A program made the translations under genes and the position numbers. A stretch of DNA of 7,827 bases from CAYIEP01 sp964362515 (GTDB lineage Bacteria > Patescibacteriota > Minisyncoccia > UBA6257 > UBA9933), in assembly GCA_964362515.1 (NCBI GenBank), contig CAYIEP010000027.1:1-7827 (forward strand). The letters are read 5' to 3'. The notes under the pieces are model-generated. The model was given only the letters and a program-made list of their open reading frames with translations. It made no database searches and was not told where the DNA came from. The first letter of the stretch is position 1. Each line of letters opens with the position of its first letter. Below, piece by piece: positions 1-5,448 of this stretch.

Positions 1-15
1 CTTTTTAATTTCCAT

Positions 16-43
16 TTGACATTTTATTTTTATTCAATATAAT
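16..43 (+). promoter_or_regulatory. Sigma-70-type promoter of the nusA operon
   Basis: TTGACA at 16-21 and TATAAT at 38-43 are both perfect consensus hexamers, separated by 16 nt. The expected transcription start is near 49-51, giving a leader of about 55 nt before nusA. A promoter this strong directly before nusA suggests that the nusA-ppa-clpP-dehydrogenase unit starts here rather than being read from an upstream rimP-type gene. The call rests on sequence match and position only. Confidence 0.8.
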
Positions 44-55
44 TAAGTTAATCTT

Positions 56-81
56 ATGAGTCCGCTATAAAGCGGGCTCGT
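56..81 (+). promoter_or_regulatory. Leader hairpin between nusA promoter and start codon
   Basis: Positions 58-66 pair with 71-79 (nine pairs, one G-U) around an ATAA loop. U57-G80 and A56-U81 could extend the stem to eleven pairs. It lies at the very 5' end of the predicted transcript. Only a short, broken U stretch follows (TTTAAT), so it is a weak candidate for a full intrinsic terminator. It could be a pause or attenuation hairpin or a 5' stability element. A five-codon ORF (ATG at 56, TAA at 68-70, peptide MSPL) overlaps the 5' arm and is probably incidental. Confidence 0.5.
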
Positions 82-106
82 TTAATAAAAGGATAAAAAC
101 AAAAAT

Positions 107-1300
107 ATGGATTTAAAAAATCTTAAAAGAGCAATTGACGCGATTGCCGATGAAAAAGGAATAAAAGCGGAGGATGTTCTAAACGCCATTGAATCGGCTA
201 TCGCCGCCGCTTACAGAAAAGAATACGGCAAAAGAGGAGAAGTAATTAAGTCTAAACTTGATTTAAAAACAGGAGATACGAAATTTTGGCTGGTTAAAAC
301 GATTGTTGATGGAACAACGGTGAGAATAAAAAAAGAAGGCGAAGAAGTTGAAGAAATAAAAGAAGAAAAAACCTCCGAAGAAGAAATTTTACCGGTTTAT
401 AATCCGGACCACCACATTTTTATAAAAGAGGCTGAAAAAATAAAAAAAGGCGTTTCTTTGGGAGAAGAATTAGAATTTGAACTAGAAGAAAAAACCGATT
501 TTGGAAGAATCGCCTCTCAAGCCGCGAAACAAGTTGTTCTTCAAAAAATAAGGGAAATTGAAAGAAATTCAATTCAGAAAGAATATGCCGATAAAGAAGG
601 ACAAATAATATCAGGAGTCATTCAAAGAGTTGAAAGAGGAAATATTTACGTTGATTTAGGAAGGGTTATCGGAATAATGTTTCATAACGAAACCATCCCG
701 GGCGAACATTACAGAATCGGTGAAAGATTAAGATTTTATCTTTTGGCCGTTCAGGAAGAAACCAAAAGGGCTCCGGGGATTATTCTTTCAAGGTCGCATC
801 CGGCCTTTATCGCCAAACTTTTTGATTTAGAAGTGCCGGAAATCCACGACGGTTTGGTGGAAATTAAAGGAATCGCCAGAGAAGCCGGCAGTAGAACAAA
901 ATTAGCGGTTGTTTCAAAAGCCGAAGGCGTTGACCCGGTCGGTTCCTTGGTCGGTCAAAGGGGAATAAGGGTAATGGCGGTTACGAATGAATTGGGAAAC
1001 GAAAAAATAGATATTATTGAATGGTCCGAAGATCCAGCTAAGTTTATAGCCTCTTCTTTGTCTCCGGCAAAAGTAAGGTCTGTTGAAATTCTTCCCCGAA
1101 GAGAGGCAAGGGTTTTTATTGATGATAATCAGGTTAGTTTGGCAATAGGCAAAGGCGGCCAAAATGTCAGGGCGGCCGCGAGATTAACCGGCTGGAAAAT
1201 AGATATAAGGTCTTTAGCCAGGCCGGAGGAAGCAATCGCCGAAGGAATAGCCGAAGGGGAAAATGAAGAAGTTATTGAAAAAAACGGCGAAGAAGAATAA
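107..1300 (+). CDS. nusA: Transcription termination/antitermination factor NusA
   Basis: NusA binds RNA polymerase and nascent RNA, prolonging hairpin pauses and modulating termination and antitermination. The 397 residues show the family order: N-terminal polymerase-binding domain (about 1-130, opening MDLKNLKRAIDAIADEKGI), S1 domain (about 164-229), KH1 (about 231-310, GQRG loop at 283-286) and KH2 (about 320-370, GKGG loop at 348-351). It ends in a short acidic tail and lacks the C-terminal acidic repeats of E. coli NusA, so its length is like that of Gram-positive versions. The N-terminal domain carries a charged Glu/Lys-rich stretch at about 73-93. An AAAAGGA at 87-93 lies 13 nt before the ATG, a loosely spaced Shine-Dalgarno. 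It is the first gene of a tight unit. The usual partners ylxR and infB do not follow it; ppa does, after 16 nt. Confidence 0.97.
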   Translation: MDLKNLKRAIDAIADEKGIKAEDVLNAIESAIAAAYRKEYGKRGEVIKSKLDLKTGDTKFWLVKTIVDGTTVRIKKEGEEVEEIKEEKTSEEEILPVYNPDHHIFIKEAEKIKKGVSLGEELEFELEEKTDFGRIASQAAKQVVLQKIREIERNSIQKEYADKEGQIISGVIQRVERGNIYVDLGRVIGIMFHNETIPGEHYRIGERLRFYLLAVQEETKRAPGIILSRSHPAFIAKLFDLEVPEIHDGLVEIKGIAREAGSRTKLAVVSKAEGVDPVGSLVGQRGIRVMAVTNELGNEKIDIIEWSEDPAKFIASSLSPAKVRSVEILPRREARVFIDDNQVSLAIGKGGQNVRAAARLTGWKIDIRSLARPEEAIAEGIAEGENEEVIEKNGEEE

Positions 1301-1316
1301 AATTAATTAATAAATT

Positions 1317-1856
1317 ATGGATATTAAAAAACTCGGAATAGGAAAAGACGCCCCGGAAATAGTAAACGTAGTTGTAGAAATCCCGAAAGGAAGTCAGAAT
1401 AAATATGAGATAGACAAAGAATCGGGATTTTTCAAATTAGACAGAGTCCTTTATTCGCCGATTCATTACCCGACAGATTACGGATTTATTCCAGAAACGT
1501 TTTCCGAAGACGGCGATAGTTTGGACGCGATGGTTATAGGCGGAGACCCGCTTTTCACCGGATGCGTCGTGAGAATGAGACCGATAGGTTTATTGAAAAT
1601 GATTGATAATGGAGATAAAGATTATAAAGTGCTTGGAGTTCAAGCGGACAATCCAAGATTTAATAAAATTAAAGACATTGCCGATTTAAAATTAATTCAT
1701 GAGCATTCTCTTAAAGAAATAGTCCACTTTGCCGAAGTTTATAAAGAGCTTGAAGGCAAAAAAGTAAAAGTTTTGGGCTGGGAAAATTCGAAAAAAGCGA
1801 AAGAAGAAATTAAAAAAGCGCGAAAATCATATGAATCTAATACCAACGGTAATTGA
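1317..1856 (+). CDS. ppa: Inorganic pyrophosphatase, family I (soluble)
   Basis: This cytoplasmic enzyme hydrolyses pyrophosphate to two phosphates, pulling nucleic acid, protein and nucleotide synthesis forward. The 179 residues match family I length, and the active-site residues fall at almost the same numbers as in E. coli Ppa: E21, K29, E31, R43, Y51, Y55, D65, D67, D70, D97, D102, K104, and Y142-K143. The signature reads DGDSLDAMV, with Ser where Pro is usual between the acidic residues; metal ligands are kept. No Shine-Dalgarno is visible in the AT-only 16-nt gap after nusA. The last 26 bp overlap the start of clpP in another frame, so the C-terminal tail (about 159-179, Lys-rich) is encoded partly by DNA that also encodes the ClpP N-terminus. 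The stop is TGA, which argues against a TGA-recoding lineage. Confidence 0.96.
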   Translation: MDIKKLGIGKDAPEIVNVVVEIPKGSQNKYEIDKESGFFKLDRVLYSPIHYPTDYGFIPETFSEDGDSLDAMVIGGDPLFTGCVVRMRPIGLLKMIDNGDKDYKVLGVQADNPRFNKIKDIADLKLIHEHSLKEIVHFAEVYKELEGKKVKVLGWENSKKAKEEIKKARKSYESNTNGN

Positions 1857-2415
1857 AAAATCGCAATACGGAGAAAGGGCTTACGATATTTATTCACGCC
1901 TTTTAAAAGAAAGAATAATTTTTCTCGGCGGGCCGATAAATGACGCCGTTGCCAGTTCGGTAATCGCTCAAATGCTTTTTTTGGAGCACGAAGACCCGAA
2001 AAAAGACATAAAACTTTATATTAACAGCCCCGGAGGAGTGGTAACCGCCGGCTTGGCGATTTACGATGTGATGCAATATGTAAAACCCGATGTTTCCACT
2101 GTTTGTGTCGGTATGGCCGGTTCAATGGCGGCCGTTCTTTTAGCTTCGGGCAAAAAAAAGAAAAGAGTGGCTTTGCCCAATTCTGAAATTTTGCTTCATC
2201 AGGTTATGGGCGGAGTCGAGGGGCAGGCGGTTGAAATAGAAATTACGGCAAAACAAATACTTAAGATAAAAGATAAAATAAATCAAATTTTAGCCAAACA
2301 CACCGGCCAGCCGCTTTCTAAAATAGAAAAAGACACGGACAGGGATTTTTACCTTACTTCTCAAGAAGCAAAAGAATATGGAGTGATAGACGAGATAATA
2401 AAGGCCAAGCGATAG
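1831..2415 (+). CDS. clpP: ATP-dependent Clp protease proteolytic subunit ClpP
   Basis: ClpP forms the tetradecameric serine-protease chamber that degrades proteins fed by ClpX- or ClpA/C-type unfoldases. All 194 residues align with the family, beginning at MNLIPTVIEK...GERAYDIYSRLLKERI, the standard ClpP N-terminus, so the ATG at 1831 is right even though it overlaps ppa by 26 bp. The catalytic triad is S98 (in GMAGSMA), H123 (in LLHQ) and D172 (in DTDRDF), the numbering usual for the family. The oxyanion-region motif NSPGG is at 65-69. No Shine-Dalgarno is seen, so translational coupling to ppa is likely. No unfoldase gene lies in the window. The next gene starts 4 nt after the stop. Confidence 0.97.
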   Translation: MNLIPTVIEKSQYGERAYDIYSRLLKERIIFLGGPINDAVASSVIAQMLFLEHEDPKKDIKLYINSPGGVVTAGLAIYDVMQYVKPDVSTVCVGMAGSMAAVLLASGKKKKRVALPNSEILLHQVMGGVEGQAVEIEITAKQILKIKDKINQILAKHTGQPLSKIEKDTDRDFYLTSQEAKEYGVIDEIIKAKR

Positions 2416-2419
2416 ACTT

Positions 2420-3445
2420 ATGAAAATTTTATTTTTTGAGATAGAAGACTGGGAAGCGGAATACGTTAAGTCTCAATTCTTCGATAGGCTCAAAATTGAC
2501 CAATTATTTTTTACCAAAGATAAACTAAATAAAGACAGTCTTCCTGAAGAAAAAGATTTTGACGCGCTCTCCGTTTTTGTCGGCTCGGTTGTTGATAAGG
2601 AAGTTATTGATTATTTTCCCAATCTTAAATTAATAACGACCCGTTCAACGGGCTTTGACCACATAGACCTCAAAACGGCTAAAGAAAAAAACATTCCCGT
2701 TGCTTATGTGCCGGGATACGGAGACAATACGGTTGCCGAATTCGCTTTCGGGCTTATTCTTAATCTTTCCAGAAAAATATTTGATTCTTTTGACAGGATT
2801 AAAGAACGCGGAGCTTTTAATTTTGAAGGTCTTCAGGGTTTTGATTTAAAAGGAAAAACAATCGGAGTGGTTGGAACCGGAAGAATTGGCAAACACTCTG
2901 TTCAAATAGCCAAAGGTTTTGGAATGAATGTAATAGCTTTTGACGCTTATCCGAATAATGATTTAGCCAAGGAATTGAATTTTAAATATGTTTCGTTAAA
3001 CGAACTTTTATCATTATCGGACGTAATAACAATTCATGTTCCTTATAGCCAATCAACTCACCATCTTATAAATAACGGCAATATTTCAAAAATTAAAAAA
3101 GGCGCGGTTCTTATTAATACCGCCAGAGGTCAGATAGTTGAAACAGAGGCCATTATTAAGGCTTTAAATGACGGAATTTTAGGAGGCTATGGGACCGATG
3201 TTTTAGAAGAGGAGGGCATAATAAAAGACGAAACAGCCTTTCTTCTCTATGGTCATCCCGAGGAACACAATTTAAAAACCGCTTTGGCGAATCACGTTTT
3301 AATCGATATGCCCAACGTGATTATCACTCCCCATAACGCCTTTAACACAAAAGAAGCGCTTCAGCGGATTTTGGATACGGATGTTGAAAATGTTAAAAGC
3401 TTTGTGGAAAAGGGCGAGGTAAAATATCCGGTGCCGATAAAATAA
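2420..3445 (+). CDS. D-2-hydroxyacid dehydrogenase, probably D-lactate dehydrogenase
   Basis: This NAD-dependent enzyme of the D-isomer-specific 2-hydroxyacid dehydrogenase family most likely reduces pyruvate to D-lactate to regenerate NAD+ in fermentation. The 341 residues show the catalytic domain split around a Rossmann fold: GTGRIG at 152-157, followed by Asp175 at the end of beta-2 (favouring NAD over NADP). The catalytic residues are R236 (in NTARG), E265 (in DVLEEE) and H305 (in ITPH). They correspond to the Arg-Glu-His set of Lactobacillus D-LDH. The opening MKILFFEIEDWEAEY and the segment between E265 and H305 resemble D-LDH more than glycerate or phosphoglycerate dehydrogenases. Substrate cannot be fixed from sequence alone, so no symbol is assigned (ldhA would be the candidate). 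It follows clpP by 4 nt without a Shine-Dalgarno. No clear terminator follows it. Confidence 0.9.
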   Translation: MKILFFEIEDWEAEYVKSQFFDRLKIDQLFFTKDKLNKDSLPEEKDFDALSVFVGSVVDKEVIDYFPNLKLITTRSTGFDHIDLKTAKEKNIPVAYVPGYGDNTVAEFAFGLILNLSRKIFDSFDRIKERGAFNFEGLQGFDLKGKTIGVVGTGRIGKHSVQIAKGFGMNVIAFDAYPNNDLAKELNFKYVSLNELLSLSDVITIHVPYSQSTHHLINNGNISKIKKGAVLINTARGQIVETEAIIKALNDGILGGYGTDVLEEEGIIKDETAFLLYGHPEEHNLKTALANHVLIDMPNVIITPHNAFNTKEALQRILDTDVENVKSFVEKGEVKYPVPIK

Positions 3446-3707
3446 AAAAATTTTAATACGAAAAACCGACTAAAACAAAATTGGTTTAAAGTTAGTCTAT
3501 TAATATTAATAATCACCTCTGCAGCGGTAGCTTTTTACCGGTATGAGTGGCGACAGACATAAATAAAAGAACGATGTTCTTCCGAGGCAGGGCTATACGG
3601 CTAATTATGATTTAATCAGGATAATTCTACTAAATCTATGTTTTTCCCGAGGACCCGTTGGCTCATAAAAAATGAAATTAGGTAATACAGAATAAAAGTA
3701 GTACAAC

Positions 3708-3730
3708 TGGATAAATTTTAGTTATCCACA
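3708..3730 (+). repeat. Inverted repeat containing a perfect DnaA-box 9-mer
   Basis: TGGATAA (3708-3714) and TTATCCA (3722-3728) form a perfect 7-bp inverted repeat around a 7-nt spacer. The right arm continues to TTATCCACA at 3722-3730, identical to the strong E. coli DnaA-box consensus. The left arm is a 7-of-9 match to a box in opposite orientation. No further boxes, AT-rich unwinding cluster, dnaA or dnaN is in view, so an origin is not supported. A single 9-mer match can arise by chance. Confidence 0.3.
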
Positions 3731-3738
3731 ACCGTCTA

Positions 3739-3764
3739 TTGATAAATTATTGTGGCTTTATAAT
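3739..3764 (+). promoter_or_regulatory. Candidate promoter for the NYN gene
   Basis: A perfect TATAAT lies at 3759-3764. The best -35-like hexamer, TTGATA at 3739-3744, is only 14 nt away, shorter than the optimal spacing, so the promoter is plausible but not strong on paper. A start near 3771 would give a roughly 48-nt leader consisting almost entirely of the terminator-like hairpin and its T-tract. Confidence 0.4.
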
Positions 3765-3807
3765 ATTAAGGTATCAACGCCCCAGCCAGCCACAAGGTCC
3801 GCTGGGG
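3750..3807 (+). other. Possible H-type pseudoknot upstream of the NYN gene
   Basis: TTGTGGCT (3750-3757) is complementary to AGCCACAA (3788-3795), which lies in the loop of the 3780-3807 hairpin. The two helices (8 and 7 bp) cross, with a 22-nt first loop, one nucleotide between helices and a 5-nt last loop, a sterically reasonable H-type pseudoknot. It could form only in RNA transcribed from upstream, since a start at about 3771 would omit the first strand. At the DNA level the same arms flank the TATAAT and could be an operator. The pairing may also be coincidental. Confidence 0.3.
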
Positions 3808-3818
3808 TTTCTCTTTTT
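3780..3818 (+). terminator. Intrinsic-terminator-like hairpin abutting the NYN start codon
   Basis: CCCCAGC (3780-3786) pairs with GCTGGGG (3801-3807) across a 14-nt loop. A pyrimidine tract with ten T and C bases, mostly T (TTTCTCTTTTT, 3808-3818), follows. This has the form of a rho-independent terminator and could end read-through from the nusA operon. It stops exactly at the ATG at 3819, leaving no room for a Shine-Dalgarno, so it may instead or also attenuate expression of the NYN gene. Confidence 0.6.
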
Positions 3819-4409
3819 ATGAAAACTACACTTTTTATAGACGGCCGTAATTTTATAGATAAAATTAGCTTAATTCTTAGTCCAAATAAAGAAAAAGGCA
3901 TAGATTTTTCTATTTATAATTTTAAGGGACTTATTAATAAGGTATTGGCGGAAATTAACATAGATAGAAAAATATTCTATTTCGGAAGATTAGCGGAGCA
4001 TCCCGAAACCGCTAAAAAATCAAAAGAGCTTATAGAAAAACAAAGATTGCTTAAAACTCATTTAGAAGAACAAGGTTTTGAGGTTATTCTTGCCGGTAGA
4101 GTAAGAGGTCACATAGAAAGATGTATAAAGGGGCACGAAACATTAACCTTTAAAGAGAAGGGCGTAGATGTAAAAATTGCAGTAGATATGGTTACTTTAG
4201 CTTGTGATAAAGAATTAAAAACAGCAATTATTGGCAGTTCCGATTCTGACTTACAACCGGCTATTCAAGAATTGAAAAAAAGAAAAATTGAAAGAATTTA
4301 TCTTGGCTTTGAGGATAATCCCAATAAAGGACTGACCTTTACCACTAATCGCACTATTCTTATTAGAAACTCTGAAGTACTTGAATTTGTTGGTAAAACA
4401 TTAATTTAA
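3819..4409 (+). CDS. NYN-domain (PIN-like) protein, putative ribonuclease
   Basis: The 196-residue protein is a single NYN domain, a PIN-like metal-dependent nuclease fold found in LabA-type bacterial proteins and eukaryotic RNA-processing nucleases. The acidic positions expected for the metal site are visible: D8 in LFIDGRNF (with N11), D117 and D123 in KGVDVKIAVDMV, and D142/D144 in GSSDSDLQPAI. Reported roles for the family are RNA cleavage or processing; the target cannot be read here. The start at 3819 is preferred because MKTTLFID is the usual family opening. An in-frame TTG at 3750 would add 23 residues encoded by the hairpin region, which looks structural rather than coding. There is no Shine-Dalgarno. 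The gene looks AT-richer than its neighbours (14 G/C in the 60 bases at 3901-3960). It converges on the MazG-like gene, ending 59 nt from it. Confidence 0.85.
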   Translation: MKTTLFIDGRNFIDKISLILSPNKEKGIDFSIYNFKGLINKVLAEINIDRKIFYFGRLAEHPETAKKSKELIEKQRLLKTHLEEQGFEVILAGRVRGHIERCIKGHETLTFKEKGVDVKIAVDMVTLACDKELKTAIIGSSDSDLQPAIQELKKRKIERIYLGFEDNPNKGLTFTTNRTILIRNSEVLEFVGKTLI

Positions 4410-4419
4410 AAACCACCAT

Positions 4420-4438
4420 TCAAAAAGACGTTTTTTGA
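4420..4438. terminator. Weak hairpin between convergent genes
   Basis: TCAAAAA (4420-4426) pairs with TTTTTGA (4432-4438) around a 5-nt loop in the 59-nt gap between the NYN gene and the oppositely oriented MazG-like gene. The A/T-rich stem offers a T run on both strands, which suits a bidirectional terminator, but it has almost no G-C pairs and no separate T-tract. Confidence 0.3.
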
Positions 4439-4468
4439 GAAAAACCGGCCAGCTTATTTAATTCCGGA

Positions 4469-5170
4469 TTAAGATTTAAACTTAGAGATGTAGGAAAATT
4501 TACATTCGCAGGGAGACGAATGACAAACATGGCAATTACGTTTATATAGTTTTGCCAACTCATCGGCCATATCAATATTCGCCGAATTAGCGACGCCAAA
4601 AATACAAGAAATATAATCGGATATTTCGCTTTGAATATTTTCAAATTGATTATTTTTATGTTCTCCTGAAAATACATATATAGCTTCACTTACTTCTCCC
4701 ATTTCTTCGGCCAAATGAACCCCGGCATGTTCTAAGGTGCGCGATTCCGGAGGATATATCATTCTAAACATATTTTGGAAACCGCTTAATGTTTTTGGCC
4801 TAGAAGCATCTTTCCGTTTAATTACTTTTCTTTTGTCCGGTTTGGTTTTTTTACAGATACACGGGCGGTTGCCGCAATACGAACAAATCATTGGAAACCT
4901 CCGCCATAAAACTTCTTCTACATCGATGTGTAATCTATTGCCAACGGCCATAAGCCACGAAAAAGCTATGAGCAAATTATATTTAAGTTTTTCGCGGTCG
5001 TTCTTTCTGATGCCCTTTAACGCCCTCATTGTGAAACGCTGTTGATTTGATAAAAGATTTGATAGCGAAAAAAGACGATTATCCGGCAGACCGTAAATAT
5101 CATTAATCAGTTTTTGAAATACGGATAATTTCTGGTTATTTAAGAATTTATAATTTTTTTTGTTTTCCAT
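4469..5170 (-). CDS. MazG-like nucleotide pyrophosphohydrolase with duplicated zinc-cluster halves
   Basis: The C-terminal half (about 128-223) has the all-alpha MazG-type signature: EEMGE at 155-159 (EExxE) with E162, then E182 and D185 (ExxD). These coordinate Mg2+ in enzymes that convert NTPs to NMP and pyrophosphate. It ends in CHVCHSSPCEC (C213, C216, C221, C223), a likely zinc site. The N-terminal half (about 15-106) repeats the layout: LSxFQ at its start, a shared I-D near its end, and CSYCGNRPCIC (C96, C99, C104, C106). Where the second half has EExxE it reads NQQRF, and the ExxD region is hydrophobic, so it looks catalytically dead. A Lys/Arg-rich linker (about 107-126) joins them. 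Start ATG at 5170 has a weak GGA upstream. It lies 74 nt after the small membrane gene. A TATAAA at 5212-5217 (- strand) could be a -10, without a good -35. Substrate unknown; the family includes house-cleaning and phage-related enzymes. Confidence 0.75.
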   Translation of the reverse strand: MENKKNYKFLNNQKLSVFQKLINDIYGLPDNRLFSLSNLLSNQQRFTMRALKGIRKNDREKLKYNLLIAFSWLMAVGNRLHIDVEEVLWRRFPMICSYCGNRPCICKKTKPDKRKVIKRKDASRPKTLSGFQNMFRMIYPPESRTLEHAGVHLAEEMGEVSEAIYVFSGEHKNNQFENIQSEISDYISCIFGVANSANIDMADELAKLYKRNCHVCHSSPCECKFSYISKFKS

Positions 5171-5244
5171 AAAGTTTTTCCGTAATTTTCTAATGGCTAT
5201 TTTCTCTGTAATTTATACTATCGCCGAAAATTAAAATCTTCATT

Positions 5245-5445
5245 TTATTTTAAATAGGTTGTATAAACCATAACACCATCAACTAAAATTCCAGCCACGC
5301 CTATAATAAATAAAACAATTAACGCCCATTTAGAAATAGGCCTTTTTGTTTTTAATGCCCACACAGACAAAACAATAATAAAACAAAATACAACTATTCC
5401 AAAAATATCAAAAAATTCTGGCCGGATAAATGATGATATATTCAT
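5245..5445 (-). CDS. Small two-helix membrane protein, function unknown
   Basis: I do not recognise a named family. The 66 residues form a membrane hairpin: a hydrophobic helix at about 12-31, a short basic loop (K32, K34, R35, K39), and a second hydrophobic helix at about 41-60 with a single Asp (D56). By the positive-inside rule the loop faces the cytoplasm and both ends face outward. There is no cleavable signal peptide or Cys cluster. The ATG lies 3 nt after the stop of the PEP synthase gene on the same strand, so it is almost certainly co-transcribed and translationally coupled with it. Whether it is functionally linked to PEP synthase is unknown. Reality of the gene is supported by this spacing and by the clean two-helix pattern. 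Confidence 0.7.
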   Translation of the reverse strand: MNISSFIRPEFFDIFGIVVFCFIIVLSVWALKTKRPISKWALIVLFIIGVAGILVDGVMVYTTYLK

Positions 5446-5448
5446 TTC

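Larger units (their letters stand above)
3446..3818 (+). other. Gene-free, hairpin-rich intergenic region
   Basis: No ORF of convincing length exists on either strand in these 373 nt; only peptides of 7 and 13 codons start at ATGs near 3543 and 3575. Visible foldbacks are GACTAA/TTAGTC (3468-3473 with 3492-3497), CGGTA/TACCG (3525-3529 with 3536-3540), AAGAAC/GTTCTT with a 3-nt loop (3567-3572 with 3576-3581), and a longer-range TATGAG/CTCATA (3542-3547 with 3662-3667) that could enclose a domain of about 125 nt. CCGAGG occurs twice, near 3582 and 3648. None of these has a terminator-like T-tract. It may be a long 5' leader, an unrecognised structured RNA, or a decayed remnant. Motifs of SRP RNA, RNase P RNA, tmRNA and tRNA were looked for and not found. 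Confidence 0.5.

Noticed and set aside
56..70. Leader peptide MSPL before nusA
   Set aside because: Five codons including stop, no ribosome site, and no regulatory codon run; probably chance within the hairpin.
3446..3749. SRP RNA, RNase P RNA, tmRNA or tRNA in the intergenic stretch
   Set aside because: No SRP domain-IV core, no RNase P conserved regions, no tRNA-like T-loop GTTCRA or CCA end. Short partial resemblances (GAGG, ACAGAA) are not enough.
3750..3818. In-frame TTG at 3750 as the start of the NYN protein, adding 23 residues
   Set aside because: The extension is encoded by the hairpin and T-tract, has no family resemblance, and MKTTLFID at 3819 is a typical NYN N-terminus.
3446..4409. 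Integron attC site or insertion-sequence end
   Set aside because: The GTTAGTC near 3491 does not fit the GTTRRRY core, and there is no transposase, integrase or target duplication.
4420..4689. 89-residue - strand frame overlapping the MazG-like gene
   Set aside because: Out-of-frame shadow of the longer gene with conserved motifs; it has none of its own.
4737..5045. 102-residue + strand frame antisense to the MazG-like gene
   Set aside because: Antisense shadow: no motif, no ribosome site, and the opposite strand holds the conserved Cys and acidic residues.
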